Below are positions 36,439 to 44,800 of a stretch of DNA of 64,000 bases, one piece after another; position 1 is the stretch's first letter, and the number at the start of each line of letters is the position of its first letter. The translations under genes and the position numbers were made by a program. The notes below the pieces were generated by a model. It worked only from the letters and a program-made list of their open reading frames with translations, did no database searches and was not told where the DNA came from. The DNA is from Salegentibacter tibetensis (GTDB lineage: Bacteria > Bacteroidota > Bacteroidia > Flavobacteriales > Flavobacteriaceae), in assembly GCF_020164485.1 (NCBI RefSeq), contig NZ_JAIQZA010000020.1, positions 1 through 64,000 on the forward strand, in the 5' to 3' direction.

Positions 36439-37450
36439 AACCTTTACAGATAAAGTGCTTTTAGTACTCAAAGGTTTAGCTATGGGAGCAGCTAATAAAG
36501 TCCCCGGTGTGTCTGGTGGTGTTGTGGCTTTTGTAGCCGGTTTCTATGAAGAATTTATTTATTCCCTTCAAAAAATAAATTACAAGGCTTTTATTTTGCT
36601 TATAAACGGGCGATTTAGAAGTTTATACCATTATACCAACGGAAGATTCCTGGGCTTGCTTATCCTTGGAATGCTCATTAGTTATTTTAGCGTTTCGAAG
36701 TTACTGGATTATTTAATTCTGCAATATGAACTCTACGTTTGGGCAGCTTTCTTCGGAATGATCGTTGGTTCTATCTACTACATAAGTAAAGATTTTGATG
36801 AATGGAGCAAACGCTCCCTGGTTTTTGTTCTCCTTGGCATCATGGCCGGGGTGGCTATTAGTTTTTTGGAACCCGCCAAACAAAATGACAATCTCTGGTT
36901 TGTATTCTTTTGTGGAATGGTAGGTGTTTCAGGAATGACCCTGCCAGGGCTTTCCGGTTCATTTATCCTTATTTTATTAGGAAATTATGTCTTGTTATTA
37001 GTAGATTCTGTAAATGCCCTTTACGATACGATGGCAGATTTAGTGGTGCTGGATTTCAGCTTTATGAACAATCCAGATCGAATTCGCCTGCTTAAAGTAA
37101 TCCTTGTGTTTGGCGCTGGCTCCCTTGCCGGTTTAGTGACGCTTTCCCACTTTCTTGGTTTTGTACTCAAGCATTATAAAAAAGACACCTTCGCCGCGAT
37201 AATAGGCTTTATTACTGGATCCCTGGGTGTGGTTTGGCCCTGGAAAGAAAAGATTTTCAAATTAAGCGCAAACGGGGAGATGATCCTGGACAGTGAAGGA
37301 AATCAGATAATTGATTATTACGACCGGTATTTTCCAACTTTTAATTCTGCGGAAAACTGGCTCGCAATTTTCTTTATCTTTATAGGTATAATTATTGTAC
37401 TGGGACTCGCCTGGTACGAAAAGAAAAACCAAAAAACCGCAAAGCGATGA
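36425..37450 (+). CDS. DUF368 membrane protein, PopT-like, second copy
   Basis: A 341-residue paralogue of the preceding protein, with GAANKVPGVSGGVVAFV (about 20-36) and GMTLPGLSGSFILILLG near residue 175, and about eight or more membrane segments. A longer loop before the last helix (SANGEMILDSEGNQIIDYYD region) distinguishes it from the first copy. The start overlaps the first copy by 14 bp and the stop overlaps aroE by 4 bp, so all three are coupled. The pair could be a heterodimer or two carriers with different lipid preference; both are inference. Confidence 0.9.
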   Translation: MQQTRTFTDKVLLVLKGLAMGAANKVPGVSGGVVAFVAGFYEEFIYSLQKINYKAFILLINGRFRSLYHYTNGRFLGLLILGMLISYFSVSKLLDYLILQYELYVWAAFFGMIVGSIYYISKDFDEWSKRSLVFVLLGIMAGVAISFLEPAKQNDNLWFVFFCGMVGVSGMTLPGLSGSFILILLGNYVLLLVDSVNALYDTMADLVVLDFSFMNNPDRIRLLKVILVFGAGSLAGLVTLSHFLGFVLKHYKKDTFAAIIGFITGSLGVVWPWKEKIFKLSANGEMILDSEGNQIIDYYDRYFPTFNSAENWLAIFFIFIGIIIVLGLAWYEKKNQKTAKR

Positions 37451-38175
37451 AGAATTTTGGACTAATCGGAAAAAATATCAGCTACTCATTTTCGCGTAAA
37501 TATTTTACTGAAAAATTCGAAAAAGAAAATATTGAAGCCAAATATTATAATTTTGACTTAAATAACATAAAGCAATTCCGCGACGTGATAAAGGAGACCC
37601 CTAACCTAAGCGGACTAAACGTTACAATTCCTTATAAGCAGGAGATCATTGCATTTTTAGACGATCTGGCTCCAGAAGCTAAAGAAATTGGAGCAGTAAA
37701 CACCATTAAGGTTAACGGTAATCAACTTATTGGTTACAATACAGATTACATCGGGTTTTCGGAATCTTTTAAACCCTTTTTAAAATCTCACCATAAAAAA
37801 GCGCTTATTCTAGGTACCGGTGGTGCCTCAAAAGCGGTTGCATACGCCTTAAAGAAATTGGGTATCGAATATCAATTTGTTTCAAGATCTTCAGGAGAAG
37901 GTAAATTGAGTTATAATGATCTTTCAAAAGAAGTAATGGAAGAGTACAGCATTATTATTAACACCACTCCTGTAGGAACTTTCCCGGAGGTGGAAGAGAA
38001 TCCGCAGCTTCCTTTTCAGCATTTAAACGAAAAACATTTGGTTTACGACCTTATTTACAATCCCGAAACCACCCAATTAATGGCCCGTGCAAAAAAACAG
38101 GGAGCAACAGTCACTAATGGCTTAAAAATGTTGCAATTACAGGCTGAAAGCGCCTGGAAGATCTGGAATAATTAG
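37447..38175 (+). CDS. aroE: Shikimate dehydrogenase
   Basis: A 242-residue cytoplasmic NADP-dependent enzyme of aromatic amino acid synthesis. Motifs: ISYSFSRKYF (shikimate-binding serines), NVTIPYKQEI with the catalytic lysine, GAVNTI, GYNTDYIGF and the NADP loop LGTGGASKAVAYAL. It is at the short end of the family but has all motifs. It overlaps the second DUF368 gene by ATGA, so it is translationally coupled to membrane carrier-lipid genes; the reason is not evident. Confidence 0.95.
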   Translation: MKNFGLIGKNISYSFSRKYFTEKFEKENIEAKYYNFDLNNIKQFRDVIKETPNLSGLNVTIPYKQEIIAFLDDLAPEAKEIGAVNTIKVNGNQLIGYNTDYIGFSESFKPFLKSHHKKALILGTGGASKAVAYALKKLGIEYQFVSRSSGEGKLSYNDLSKEVMEEYSIIINTTPVGTFPEVEENPQLPFQHLNEKHLVYDLIYNPETTQLMARAKKQGATVTNGLKMLQLQAESAWKIWNN

Positions 38176-38288
38176 CCGCAACGTTTTCCGTTTTAACTTT
38201 ACAAAAAAAAGCGAATTGTTTGCCCAATTTTAGTGGAGTTACTATCTTTCAGCCTAATTAATTCACAAGAACCCTAACATTGAAAGAT

Positions 38289-40565
38289 ATGTCTCAGCAA
38301 GAAAATGATAAAAATAAAGAGGAGTTTTCGAACGAATCGACTAATAATCCTGAAAAAACTCAGGCTGAAAAAAAGTTGACCGAAGAAAACAAGGAGGCTA
38401 ATGCAGAGGAAAATTCATTTTCTCAAAAGTCTGAAACCGAAAAAGCTTCAGAAAAGAGAGATCCTGTTGTAGAACCGGCAGAAACTGCCTCTGAATTCAA
38501 ATCTGAAGAAGACAGGCTGGAAGACGCGATGATTGCTGAAGCCGGAGACAAAAAGAATACTTCAGAAGAAAACAAAGCGAGCAGCGAAGAAGATGATGAG
38601 GACGATGCCATTCTCCAGGAAAGTCGCAAGAAAACTCGTATAGAAGAAGAAAAAATTCAGGCTGAAACCGGAGCTAAAGCTGAAGAAGATTCAGATAAAG
38701 CCAACCCAGATGAAGACCACGATGAGGGTGAAGATGAAGATGAAACTTCTGAAGAAGAAGGACGAACTTCAAAACATCACCAGGATCACATAGATGATTC
38801 AGTTGCTGAAGACAGCGAAGATGAAACCAAAGCTGAGCGTCACGATATTGCGAAGAAGGATTATCACGCAATGACCAAAGAGCAGTTGGTTGATGAATTT
38901 GAATCGCTGCTGAAAAAAGAAAAAGTACAGGCTATTAAAGATCACGTGATTGAAATTCGTGCTGAATTCAATGCGAAATTTAATGAAGAGGAAGAGGAGA
39001 AAAAAGAAGAATTCCTTGCCGATGGCGGGAATATTATAGACTTCCACTACTCTACTCCGCTTAAAAAACGTTTTAACTCCCTTTACTTCGATTATAGGGA
39101 AAAACGCAATAATTACTACAAGCAACTTAAACAGGACCTTAATAAAAACCTGGCTAAGCGCCTGGAAATAATAGAAGAACTAAAAGGCCTTATTGATGTT
39201 GAAGAGAATATAAACACCACTTACAAGCATTTTAAAGAGCTTCAGGATCGCTGGCGAGTTGCGGGGCCAATTCCTCGAGAAAAATATAACGATGTTTGGA
39301 ATACCTACCACCATCACGTAGAGAACTTTTACGATTTTCTGCATTTAAATCGTGAATTCCGGGATCTTGACTTTAAACATAACCTCGATCAAAAGTTAAA
39401 GGTTATTGACCGTGCTGAAGAATTGGTACAGGAAAATGATATAAACCGTGCTTTTAGAGAATTGCAGATGCTCCACAAGATGTGGAAAGAAGAACTTGGC
39501 CCGGTAGCAAAGGAATTTCGGGAGGATATCTGGGAGCGTTTTAGCAGCGCTACCAAACAAATTCACGATAAGCGCCAGGAATTCTTCAACACCATGGATG
39601 AGCGTTACGAAGAAAACTGGAAAGCCAAGCAGGTTATAATCGAGAAGATCAGGGTAATTGCAGACGAAGAGTATACAAGCCATAATAAATGGCAGCAGAA
39701 GATCAAGGAAATTGAAGCACTTCGTGAAGCATTTTTCAATGCCGGGAAAGTTCCGCGTAGTAAAAATGAAGAAACCTGGACCGATTTCAAACAAACTGTT
39801 CGTCGCTTTAACCGGAATAAAAATGCGTTCTATAAGAATCTAAAAAAGCAACAATACGATAACCTCGAAAAGAAAAAGGAACTTATTAAAATTGCGGAAG
39901 ACAATAAGGACAGTGACGATTTCAAGACGGTAACGCCTTTAATGAAGAAGATCCAGGCAGACTGGAAAAAGATTGGACACGTACCAAGAAAAGACAGCGA
40001 CAAGGTTTGGAAACAGTTTAAAGCAGCCTGCAATCACTATTTTGAACGCATGCACGAAAGCCGTGACGATGAAAATAAAGAGGAATTTGAGGCTTTTGAT
40101 AAGAAAAAGGAGTTGTTAGAGCAGGTAAAATCATTAGAGCTTAGCGGCGATAAAAAAGAAGATCTCCCTAAAATTAAAGAGTTTATAGAAGACTGGAAGA
40201 ATCTTGGCAAGGTACCTTACAATAAGCGTTTTATTGAAGGGAAATTCAACAAGGCTTTAGATCAACTTTTTAATAAGCTGGATGTAGATCACACCAAAGC
40301 TGAAATGCTGAAATACGAAAATAAGGTACAGGCTTTAAATGATGCCGATGATGATAAAAAGCTTCGTAACGAGCATTATTTCCTTACCAAAAAGATAGAA
40401 GAAACAAAAGCTGAAATTCGCCAGTTGGAAAACAACCTGCAGTTCTTCTCTAATGTAGATGAAGACAATCCGTTGGTACGGGATGTACATAAAAACATAG
40501 CCGACCAAAAGGAACAGCTTGAAGTCTGGAAAGAAAAATTGCGTAAAATAAAATCTCTTTATTAA
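38289..40565 (+). CDS. DUF349 repeat protein with a long acidic N terminus
   Basis: A 758-residue soluble protein. Residues 1 to about 188 are low-complexity and strongly acidic (runs of Glu, Asp, Lys and Ser). Then about five DUF349 repeats, each a helical hairpin with a W...G.VPR core (WRVAGPIPREK, FFNAGKVPRSK, DWKKIGHVPRKD, DWKNLGKVPYNK and one diverged), and a final coiled coil (about 680-758). DUF349 has no assigned function. I prefer the ATG at 38289 to the TTG 9 bp upstream. It lies 6 bp before a methyltransferase gene. Confidence 0.85.
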   Translation: MSQQENDKNKEEFSNESTNNPEKTQAEKKLTEENKEANAEENSFSQKSETEKASEKRDPVVEPAETASEFKSEEDRLEDAMIAEAGDKKNTSEENKASSEEDDEDDAILQESRKKTRIEEEKIQAETGAKAEEDSDKANPDEDHDEGEDEDETSEEEGRTSKHHQDHIDDSVAEDSEDETKAERHDIAKKDYHAMTKEQLVDEFESLLKKEKVQAIKDHVIEIRAEFNAKFNEEEEEKKEEFLADGGNIIDFHYSTPLKKRFNSLYFDYREKRNNYYKQLKQDLNKNLAKRLEIIEELKGLIDVEENINTTYKHFKELQDRWRVAGPIPREKYNDVWNTYHHHVENFYDFLHLNREFRDLDFKHNLDQKLKVIDRAEELVQENDINRAFRELQMLHKMWKEELGPVAKEFREDIWERFSSATKQIHDKRQEFFNTMDERYEENWKAKQVIIEKIRVIADEEYTSHNKWQQKIKEIEALREAFFNAGKVPRSKNEETWTDFKQTVRRFNRNKNAFYKNLKKQQYDNLEKKKELIKIAEDNKDSDDFKTVTPLMKKIQADWKKIGHVPRKDSDKVWKQFKAACNHYFERMHESRDDENKEEFEAFDKKKELLEQVKSLELSGDKKEDLPKIKEFIEDWKNLGKVPYNKRFIEGKFNKALDQLFNKLDVDHTKAEMLKYENKVQALNDADDDKKLRNEHYFLTKKIEETKAEIRQLENNLQFFSNVDEDNPLVRDVHKNIADQKEQLEVWKEKLRKIKSLY

Positions 40566-40571
40566 TTAAGC

Positions 40572-41198
40572 ATGCAATGCATTCTTTGCGCAGGCAGTAC
40601 GAAGGAATTTTGGAAAAGTAAGAACCGGGAATTTGTTGAATGCAGCAATTGCGGTGGCATTCAACTTTTACCCGAATTTTATGTATCTGAAAATATAGAA
40701 AAAGAGCGCTACCTTTCCCATAACAACGATGTTGAAGATCCCAGGTACCAAAATTTTGTGAGCCCAATTACTTCAAGGGTTCTAAAAGATTTTTTACCTG
40801 AACAAAAAGGTCTGGATTACGGCTGTGGCACCGGTCCTGTAGCTACCACCGAACTGGAAAAAGAAGGTTATACTGTTGCCCTTTATGATCCTTACTTCCA
40901 TCCCTATACTGAAGTTTTAAACGCTAAATACGATTTTATAATTTGCTGTGAAGTGATGGAGCATTTTTACGAGCCAAAACGAGAATTCAGTGAATTGGCG
41001 GGACGCCTAAATCCCGGCGGAAAACTCTATTGTAAAACCTCTATTTATTCTGAAGAAATCAATTTTGATAACTGGTATTACAAAAACGATCCTACCCACG
41101 TTTTTTTCTACACCGCAAAAAATTTGGAATGGATAAAAGACAACCTGGGTTTTTCAACACTGGAAATTTACCCGAAGTTGATTGTTTTTAGTAAGTGA
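40572..41198 (+). CDS. Class I SAM-dependent methyltransferase with an N-terminal zinc ribbon
   Basis: A 208-residue protein. The N terminus has two CxxC knuckles (Cys3-x-x-Cys6 and CSNC about 23-26), a zinc ribbon also seen in methyltransferases acting on nucleotide sugars or RNA. The Rossmann-type domain follows with motif I LDYGCGTGPVA (about 79) and FIICCEVMEHFYEP. The substrate is unknown. It follows the DUF349 gene by 6 bp, so they are one transcript, and faces a DUF998 gene. Confidence 0.88.
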   Translation: MQCILCAGSTKEFWKSKNREFVECSNCGGIQLLPEFYVSENIEKERYLSHNNDVEDPRYQNFVSPITSRVLKDFLPEQKGLDYGCGTGPVATTELEKEGYTVALYDPYFHPYTEVLNAKYDFIICCEVMEHFYEPKREFSELAGRLNPGGKLYCKTSIYSEEINFDNWYYKNDPTHVFFYTAKNLEWIKDNLGFSTLEIYPKLIVFSK

Positions 41199-41288
41199 CT
41201 TTAATCCTCTTTTTGTATTGAGTCAATACTCCTGAACTGAAATCTGTTTTCAAAACGATTTCATTAAAAATCACATTCTTCAATTTTC

Positions 41289-41888
41289 CTAAGATTCTGA
41301 GCCTGAAAATTTATATAAGTGGTATGAAACAACAGTTGGCCAAATCACTAACAAAGAACAGACTATCCTTTCGTAGGCACCGTCCAGGCTATCTGGGATT
41401 AAAGTTAGTACTGGAGCAAAAATAAGCCATAGAGCAGCAATCCAAAACGAGAATCTTTTTAAGAATGGCTTCAGATATTTTAGATCAAAACTGATTAAAA
41501 TAGTTAACACCAAGAACAAGCCGGCTAATATATAAACCAGCTCCCTGTGAATGTTATAACCGGGTCTTCCAGCATATTGGTTGTGTTCAGCAATAAAAAC
41601 AAGGTTTATACTTATTAATACTAAAATAATCAGGCTAATAATCCATTTTGTGCCACTACGTTTCCAGGTAAAAAGTCCCACAGCAAGTGCAAAATACCCC
41701 AATGCCAGTATATCCAAACCCCAATCCTGTATCCAGCCATACTTCCCTATTGCCAGCATGCTAATGGTATCACTAATGGGGTCATGCTTTTCATGAAGGG
41801 CTATTCCTATTAAATCAGCAGCTATCACAACAAAACAACCAAAGATGCCAAGGGCTCCGCAGATTTTATAAATTAAAGATTTTTGCAT
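41289..41888 (-). CDS. DUF998 membrane protein
   Basis: A 199-residue polytopic membrane protein with about six helices. The short segment HEKHDPISDTISMLAIG (about 33-49), between the first and second helices, is the hallmark of DUF998. No function is known for the family. Transcribed alone on the minus strand; its promoter should be in the 161-bp gap to mazG, where I see no clear consensus. Confidence 0.85.
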   Translation of the reverse strand: MQKSLIYKICGALGIFGCFVVIAADLIGIALHEKHDPISDTISMLAIGKYGWIQDWGLDILALGYFALAVGLFTWKRSGTKWIISLIILVLISINLVFIAEHNQYAGRPGYNIHRELVYILAGLFLVLTILISFDLKYLKPFLKRFSFWIAALWLIFAPVLTLIPDSLDGAYERIVCSLLVIWPTVVSYHLYKFSGSES

Positions 41889-42049
41889 TTTTCCAAGTAT
41901 TTTAATTAAGTACGGCTGTTTTTATGGTTATTTCGCAATCACAAAATGCAGAAATGCTGATAAATTTTCAGCTTAAGTTTTGTCAAGCTTTTTGTACACT
42001 AGGGTATAGCTCATTTTCATCGACAGAGAAAATAAACGAGAATAACTGT

Positions 42050-42823
42050 TTATAACAATTTAGCCTCATTCCAAAAAACATCCATTTCGGCTAAGGTCAT
42101 ATCTTTTAAGGCTTTATTTTGCCCTTTTGCTTTGCCCTCCAAATACTGAAATCGGGTAATAAACTTCTTATTGGTACGCTCTAATGCGTTTTCAGGATTT
42201 ATACCGAGGAAACGGGCATAATTGATCATGGAGAACATCACATCGCCGAATTCGGCTTCTATTTTATCTTTGTTTTCAGTGTTTATTTCGCGCTGTAATT
42301 CGCCTAATTCTTCCTGAAGTTTTTCAAAAACCTGTTCCGGTTTTTCCCAGTCAAAACCTAAACCGGCTACTTTTTCCTGGATCCTGCTTGCTTTCACAAC
42401 TGCCGGTAAAGATCGTGGCACCCCTTCTAAAACACTTGTTTTACCTTCTTTCAGCTTCAGGTTTTCCCAGTTCTTTTTTACTTCTTCCTCATCGGCAACC
42501 TCAACATCGCCATAAATGTGTGGGTGCCGATCTATTAACTTATCGCAAATTCCGTTAGCTACATCAGCAATATCAAAGTCTTTGGTCTCACTTCCTATTT
42601 TTGCATAAAAAACCAGGTGAAGTAATAAATCGCCCAATTCCTTTCGCACTTCTTCCAGGTCTTTATCTAAAATCGCATCGCCAAGCTCGTAGGTTTCTTC
42701 AATTGTCAAATGGCGTAAGGATTCCATCGTTTGTTTTCTATCCCAGGGGCATTGTTCCCTGAGTTCATCCATTATAGTCAATAGTCGATCAAATGCTTTT
42801 AGTTGCTCTTCTCTGGAGTTCAT
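42050..42823 (-). CDS. mazG: Nucleoside triphosphate pyrophosphohydrolase MazG
   Basis: A 257-residue all-alpha NTP pyrophosphatase that converts NTPs to NMP and pyrophosphate and clears unwanted nucleotides. It has two MazG halves: the first with CPWDRKQTMESLRHL and the metal-binding EETYEL...EELGDLLLH, the second with EELGELQREI and AEFGDVMFSMINYARF. I start at the ATG at 42823, since MNSREEQLKAFDRL is the family N terminus; an upstream in-frame ATG adds 36 unrelated residues. Monocistronic. Confidence 0.95.
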   Translation of the reverse strand: MNSREEQLKAFDRLLTIMDELREQCPWDRKQTMESLRHLTIEETYELGDAILDKDLEEVRKELGDLLLHLVFYAKIGSETKDFDIADVANGICDKLIDRHPHIYGDVEVADEEEVKKNWENLKLKEGKTSVLEGVPRSLPAVVKASRIQEKVAGLGFDWEKPEQVFEKLQEELGELQREINTENKDKIEAEFGDVMFSMINYARFLGINPENALERTNKKFITRFQYLEGKAKGQNKALKDMTLAEMDVFWNEAKLL

Positions 42824-42949
42824 AGTAGGAATTTTGGTGTCGTAAAAATAAGGATTGATTTTAGGCTTTTGGAAGCTTGAGCAGAAAAAATAATGGTTTA
42901 TTAAATTCAACTTAGATGCTGAAACAATCACAATTAACTATAGAGGTTT

Positions 42950-42999
42950 CGTCACCCTGAGACCCGTGATAAAAAATTTATCTAGCGTAGGAAAATGAC
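42950..42999. repeat. Dispersed GTCA...TGAC palindromic repeat, copy 2 (inverted)
   Basis: Reverse complement shares TCCTACGCTAG, a T-run hairpin and GGTCTCAG with bases 77-127, and the same CGTCA/TGAC ends. Confidence 0.6.
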
Positions 43000-43056
43000 A
43001 GATAAATATGATATTATTGAATTTATTAATGTGGCTGAAATAGATTGGTGTTCTGT

Positions 43057-43156
43057 TCTTTTTCCATTGATGAAAAAGAACCAAAAAATCTAGGCTTACG
43101 AAAATGGATCTAAATTTTTCGTTCGATGTCTAAATTTTCTGAACTCGCGGGGAAAA
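43057..43156. repeat. Dispersed repeat TTTTTCC-TTGATGAA ... AGGCTTACGAAA, copy 2
   Basis: TTTTTCCATTGATGAAAAAG, TAGGCTTACGAAAA, ATCTAAATTTTTCG, TCGATGTCTAAATTTT and GAACTCG occur in the same order and direction as at 10289-10420; the first copy has about 30 extra bases after the GATGAA block. Confidence 0.65.
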
Positions 43157-43428
43157 TATGAATAATTAGAAAAAGAGGTGTCGCTCAAACAGCAGAAAAT
43201 TTAAACGACATCTCACTTCAAATTTCACGATCAATTTTCGATAGGCCACTTAAATTTTCTAAAAAGTATTTTATACCTACTCCTATAATTCTCTAATAAA
43301 TAATGAAATCTACCTCCGTCAATGGTAATTTATTTCAGGGTCAAAAATGTTCGGACTTAACACATATTAGATATTGAAACAATCCCGAAGGTTCGGGACA
43401 GCATGACGTGGGTTATAAAATAACCTCA

Positions 43429-43483
43429 TAAAAAAAGCCTTCAGCGAACTGAAGGCTAGAATAAAGGGGTGGAAGACCGGTTT
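43429..43483 (-). pseudogene. Duplicated tRNA-His 3' end with terminator
   Basis: A hairpin AGCCTTCAG (43436-43444) / CTGAAGGCT (43449-43457) with T run, then a 25-bp block (43459-43483) identical to 43595-43619, which is the 3' end of tRNA-His plus its immediate downstream bases. The tRNA body is missing; a TCCCGAT...ATCGGGA palindrome follows instead. It reads as a decayed second tRNA-His copy or an integration scar. Confidence 0.7.
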
Positions 43484-43572
43484 TCCCGATATTCCGTCTT
43501 AACCGACTCCAATCGGGACATGCCATGCTTCTCAACAGGTATTTGTGAATCATCAAATTAAGGCAATAAAAA

Positions 43573-43594
43573 AGCCCCTCGTTTCCGAAGGGCT
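43573..43594 (-). terminator. Terminator of tRNA-His
   Basis: AGCCCCTCG (43573-43581) pairs with CGAAGGGCT (43586-43594) with one mismatch, followed on the minus strand by a T run. Confidence 0.75.
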
Positions 43595-43603
43595 GAATAA
43601 AGG

Positions 43604-43677
43604 GGTGGAAGACCGGTTTCGAACCGGCGACCTCCGGAACCACAATCCGGCGCTCTAACCAGCTGAGCTACAACCAC
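43604..43677 (-). tRNA. tRNA-His (anticodon GTG)
   Basis: Minus strand, 74 nt without CCA. D arm GCTC...GAGC, anticodon arm CCGGA-TTGTGGT-TCCGG with anticodon GTG, T arm GCCGG-TTCGAAA-CCGGT, and a G before position 1 opposite C73, the histidine identity feature. The acceptor stem pairs GTGG with CCAC and G7 with C66, but positions 5-68 and 6-67 are both U-U. Its 3' end is duplicated 136 bp away. Confidence 0.93.
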
Positions 43678-43822
43678 CATTTTAATTGCGGTTGCAAATG
43701 TAGTTTATTTTAGCAATTTCCCAAAGAAAAATTTCTAATATTAGAACGAATTTTAGCGCTATTCCCCGGATAACAAGCTAAAAAGCTTCAATTGAATTAA
43801 TTAGCAAATGCTAAATTTCAAC

Positions 43823-44539
43823 CTAAATCAAATCGAAAATTGAATCCACCGCCGGGTACCGCTCTACGGTGAAACCTTCGGCGTGTTCTGTATTAATCAG
43901 CCTTCCAAGATCTCTTGCTCTGTAGTTTATACTATCTAAAAAGTTGTTGCTGGAAATTGGGGTTTCCGGTTCTTTAGAGTTTTCATCGTAAAATTGGGTT
44001 TTATAAGCCAGAACTGATTCCATTTTTTTATCCATATATCCCGAAATATCCACCACCACATCTGGTTTTAAATTTTTCCACTGGATATAATGATAAACGT
44101 GTTTTGGTCTCCAGGCCTCCTGACTCTCACGACCGTGAATGGTTTCAATTTTACGTAATCCGCTTAAAAAACAGGCATCGCTAACGAGTTTTGCACCTTT
44201 CCCATGATCTATATGCCTATCGTCTACTGCGTTGCACAATACAATTTCCGGACGGTACTTTCGCAATACTTTTATGATCTCCAGCTGATGCGAGGTGTTA
44301 TTCTCGAAAAAAGCATCACTAAATTCAAGGTTTTCCCGAACGGAAACTCCAAGGATTTCAGCAGCATTTTTAGCTTCTCTGTCACGGGTTTCTGCAGTTC
44401 CCCGCGTTCCCATTTCACCACGAGTAAGATCTAAAATTCCTACTTTTTTCCCTCTGTCAACTTCTTTTGCAATAGTGCCCGAGCAGCTTAATTCTACATC
44501 ATCGGGATGAGAGCCTACAGCCAGTATATCTAGTTTCAT
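43823..44539 (-). CDS. bshB1: Bacillithiol biosynthesis deacetylase BshB1
   Basis: A 238-residue zinc enzyme of the PIG-L/LmbE family that removes the acetyl group from GlcNAc-malate, the second step of bacillithiol synthesis. Zinc motif AVGSHPDDVELSCSGTIAKE (about 7-26), then DLTRGEMGTRGTAETRDREA and the later histidine motif DDRHIDHGKGAKLV. These match the BshB1 subfamily closely. Indicates the organism uses bacillithiol as its low-molecular-weight thiol. Transcribed on the minus strand, preceded by repeats. Confidence 0.93.
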   Translation of the reverse strand: MKLDILAVGSHPDDVELSCSGTIAKEVDRGKKVGILDLTRGEMGTRGTAETRDREAKNAAEILGVSVRENLEFSDAFFENNTSHQLEIIKVLRKYRPEIVLCNAVDDRHIDHGKGAKLVSDACFLSGLRKIETIHGRESQEAWRPKHVYHYIQWKNLKPDVVVDISGYMDKKMESVLAYKTQFYDENSKEPETPISSNNFLDSINYRARDLGRLINTEHAEGFTVERYPAVDSIFDLI

Positions 44540-44551
44540 AATTAATTTTTA

Positions 44552-44741
44552 GTCATTTCCGCGCAGGCGGAAATCTAATTTGTCATTTCCGTCCCGATAA
44601 AATATCGGGATAAATTGCGACGGAAATCTTAATTTTGTTCAAACTCACCTTAGGTTAAGTTTATTCAGGAAATTCTTTTCTTGTACGAGTTAGATCTCCG
44701 ATAAAATTCGGAGCAAGCTCTGAAATAAATTCAGGATGACG
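44552..44741. repeat. Cluster of GTCA-type palindromes between bshB1 and the trans-sulfuration gene
   Basis: Two units start GTCATTTCCG and end CGGAAATC: 44552-44575, a simple ATTTCCGC/GCGGAAAT hairpin, and 44582-44628, which nests CCCGATA/TATCGGG inside. A third part ends CTGAAATAAATTCAGGATGAC (44721-44740), the same half-palindrome seen at 47310-47330 and 53283-53304. Confidence 0.65.
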
Positions 44742-44800
44742 TTTCAAAATGAAATTTACCATTTGATATTTTTCACCTTCAAACTTCACACCTCGTACTT

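Larger units (their letters stand above)
42824..43603. other. Repeat-rich gene-free gap of 780 bp
   Basis: No protein gene is supported here. It holds, in order: the inverted copy of the CGTCA...TGACG element (42950-42999), a copy of the AGGCTTACGAAA repeat (43057-43156), a degenerate GTCA palindrome with TTTCAGGGTC (about 43317-43342), CCCGAAGGTTCGGGA (43384-43398), a terminator plus tRNA-His 3' fragment (43429-43483), a TCCCGAT...ATCGGGA palindrome (43484-43518) and the real tRNA terminator. Confidence 0.7.

Noticed and set aside
42824-43603. Small protein genes in the repeat-rich gap
   Set aside because: Only short frames across repeats; none has a family likeness, promoter or sensible composition.
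43413-43643. Open frame across the tRNA-His 3' end and its duplicate
   Set aside because: It runs through a tRNA, two terminators and a palindrome and shows no protein family likeness.
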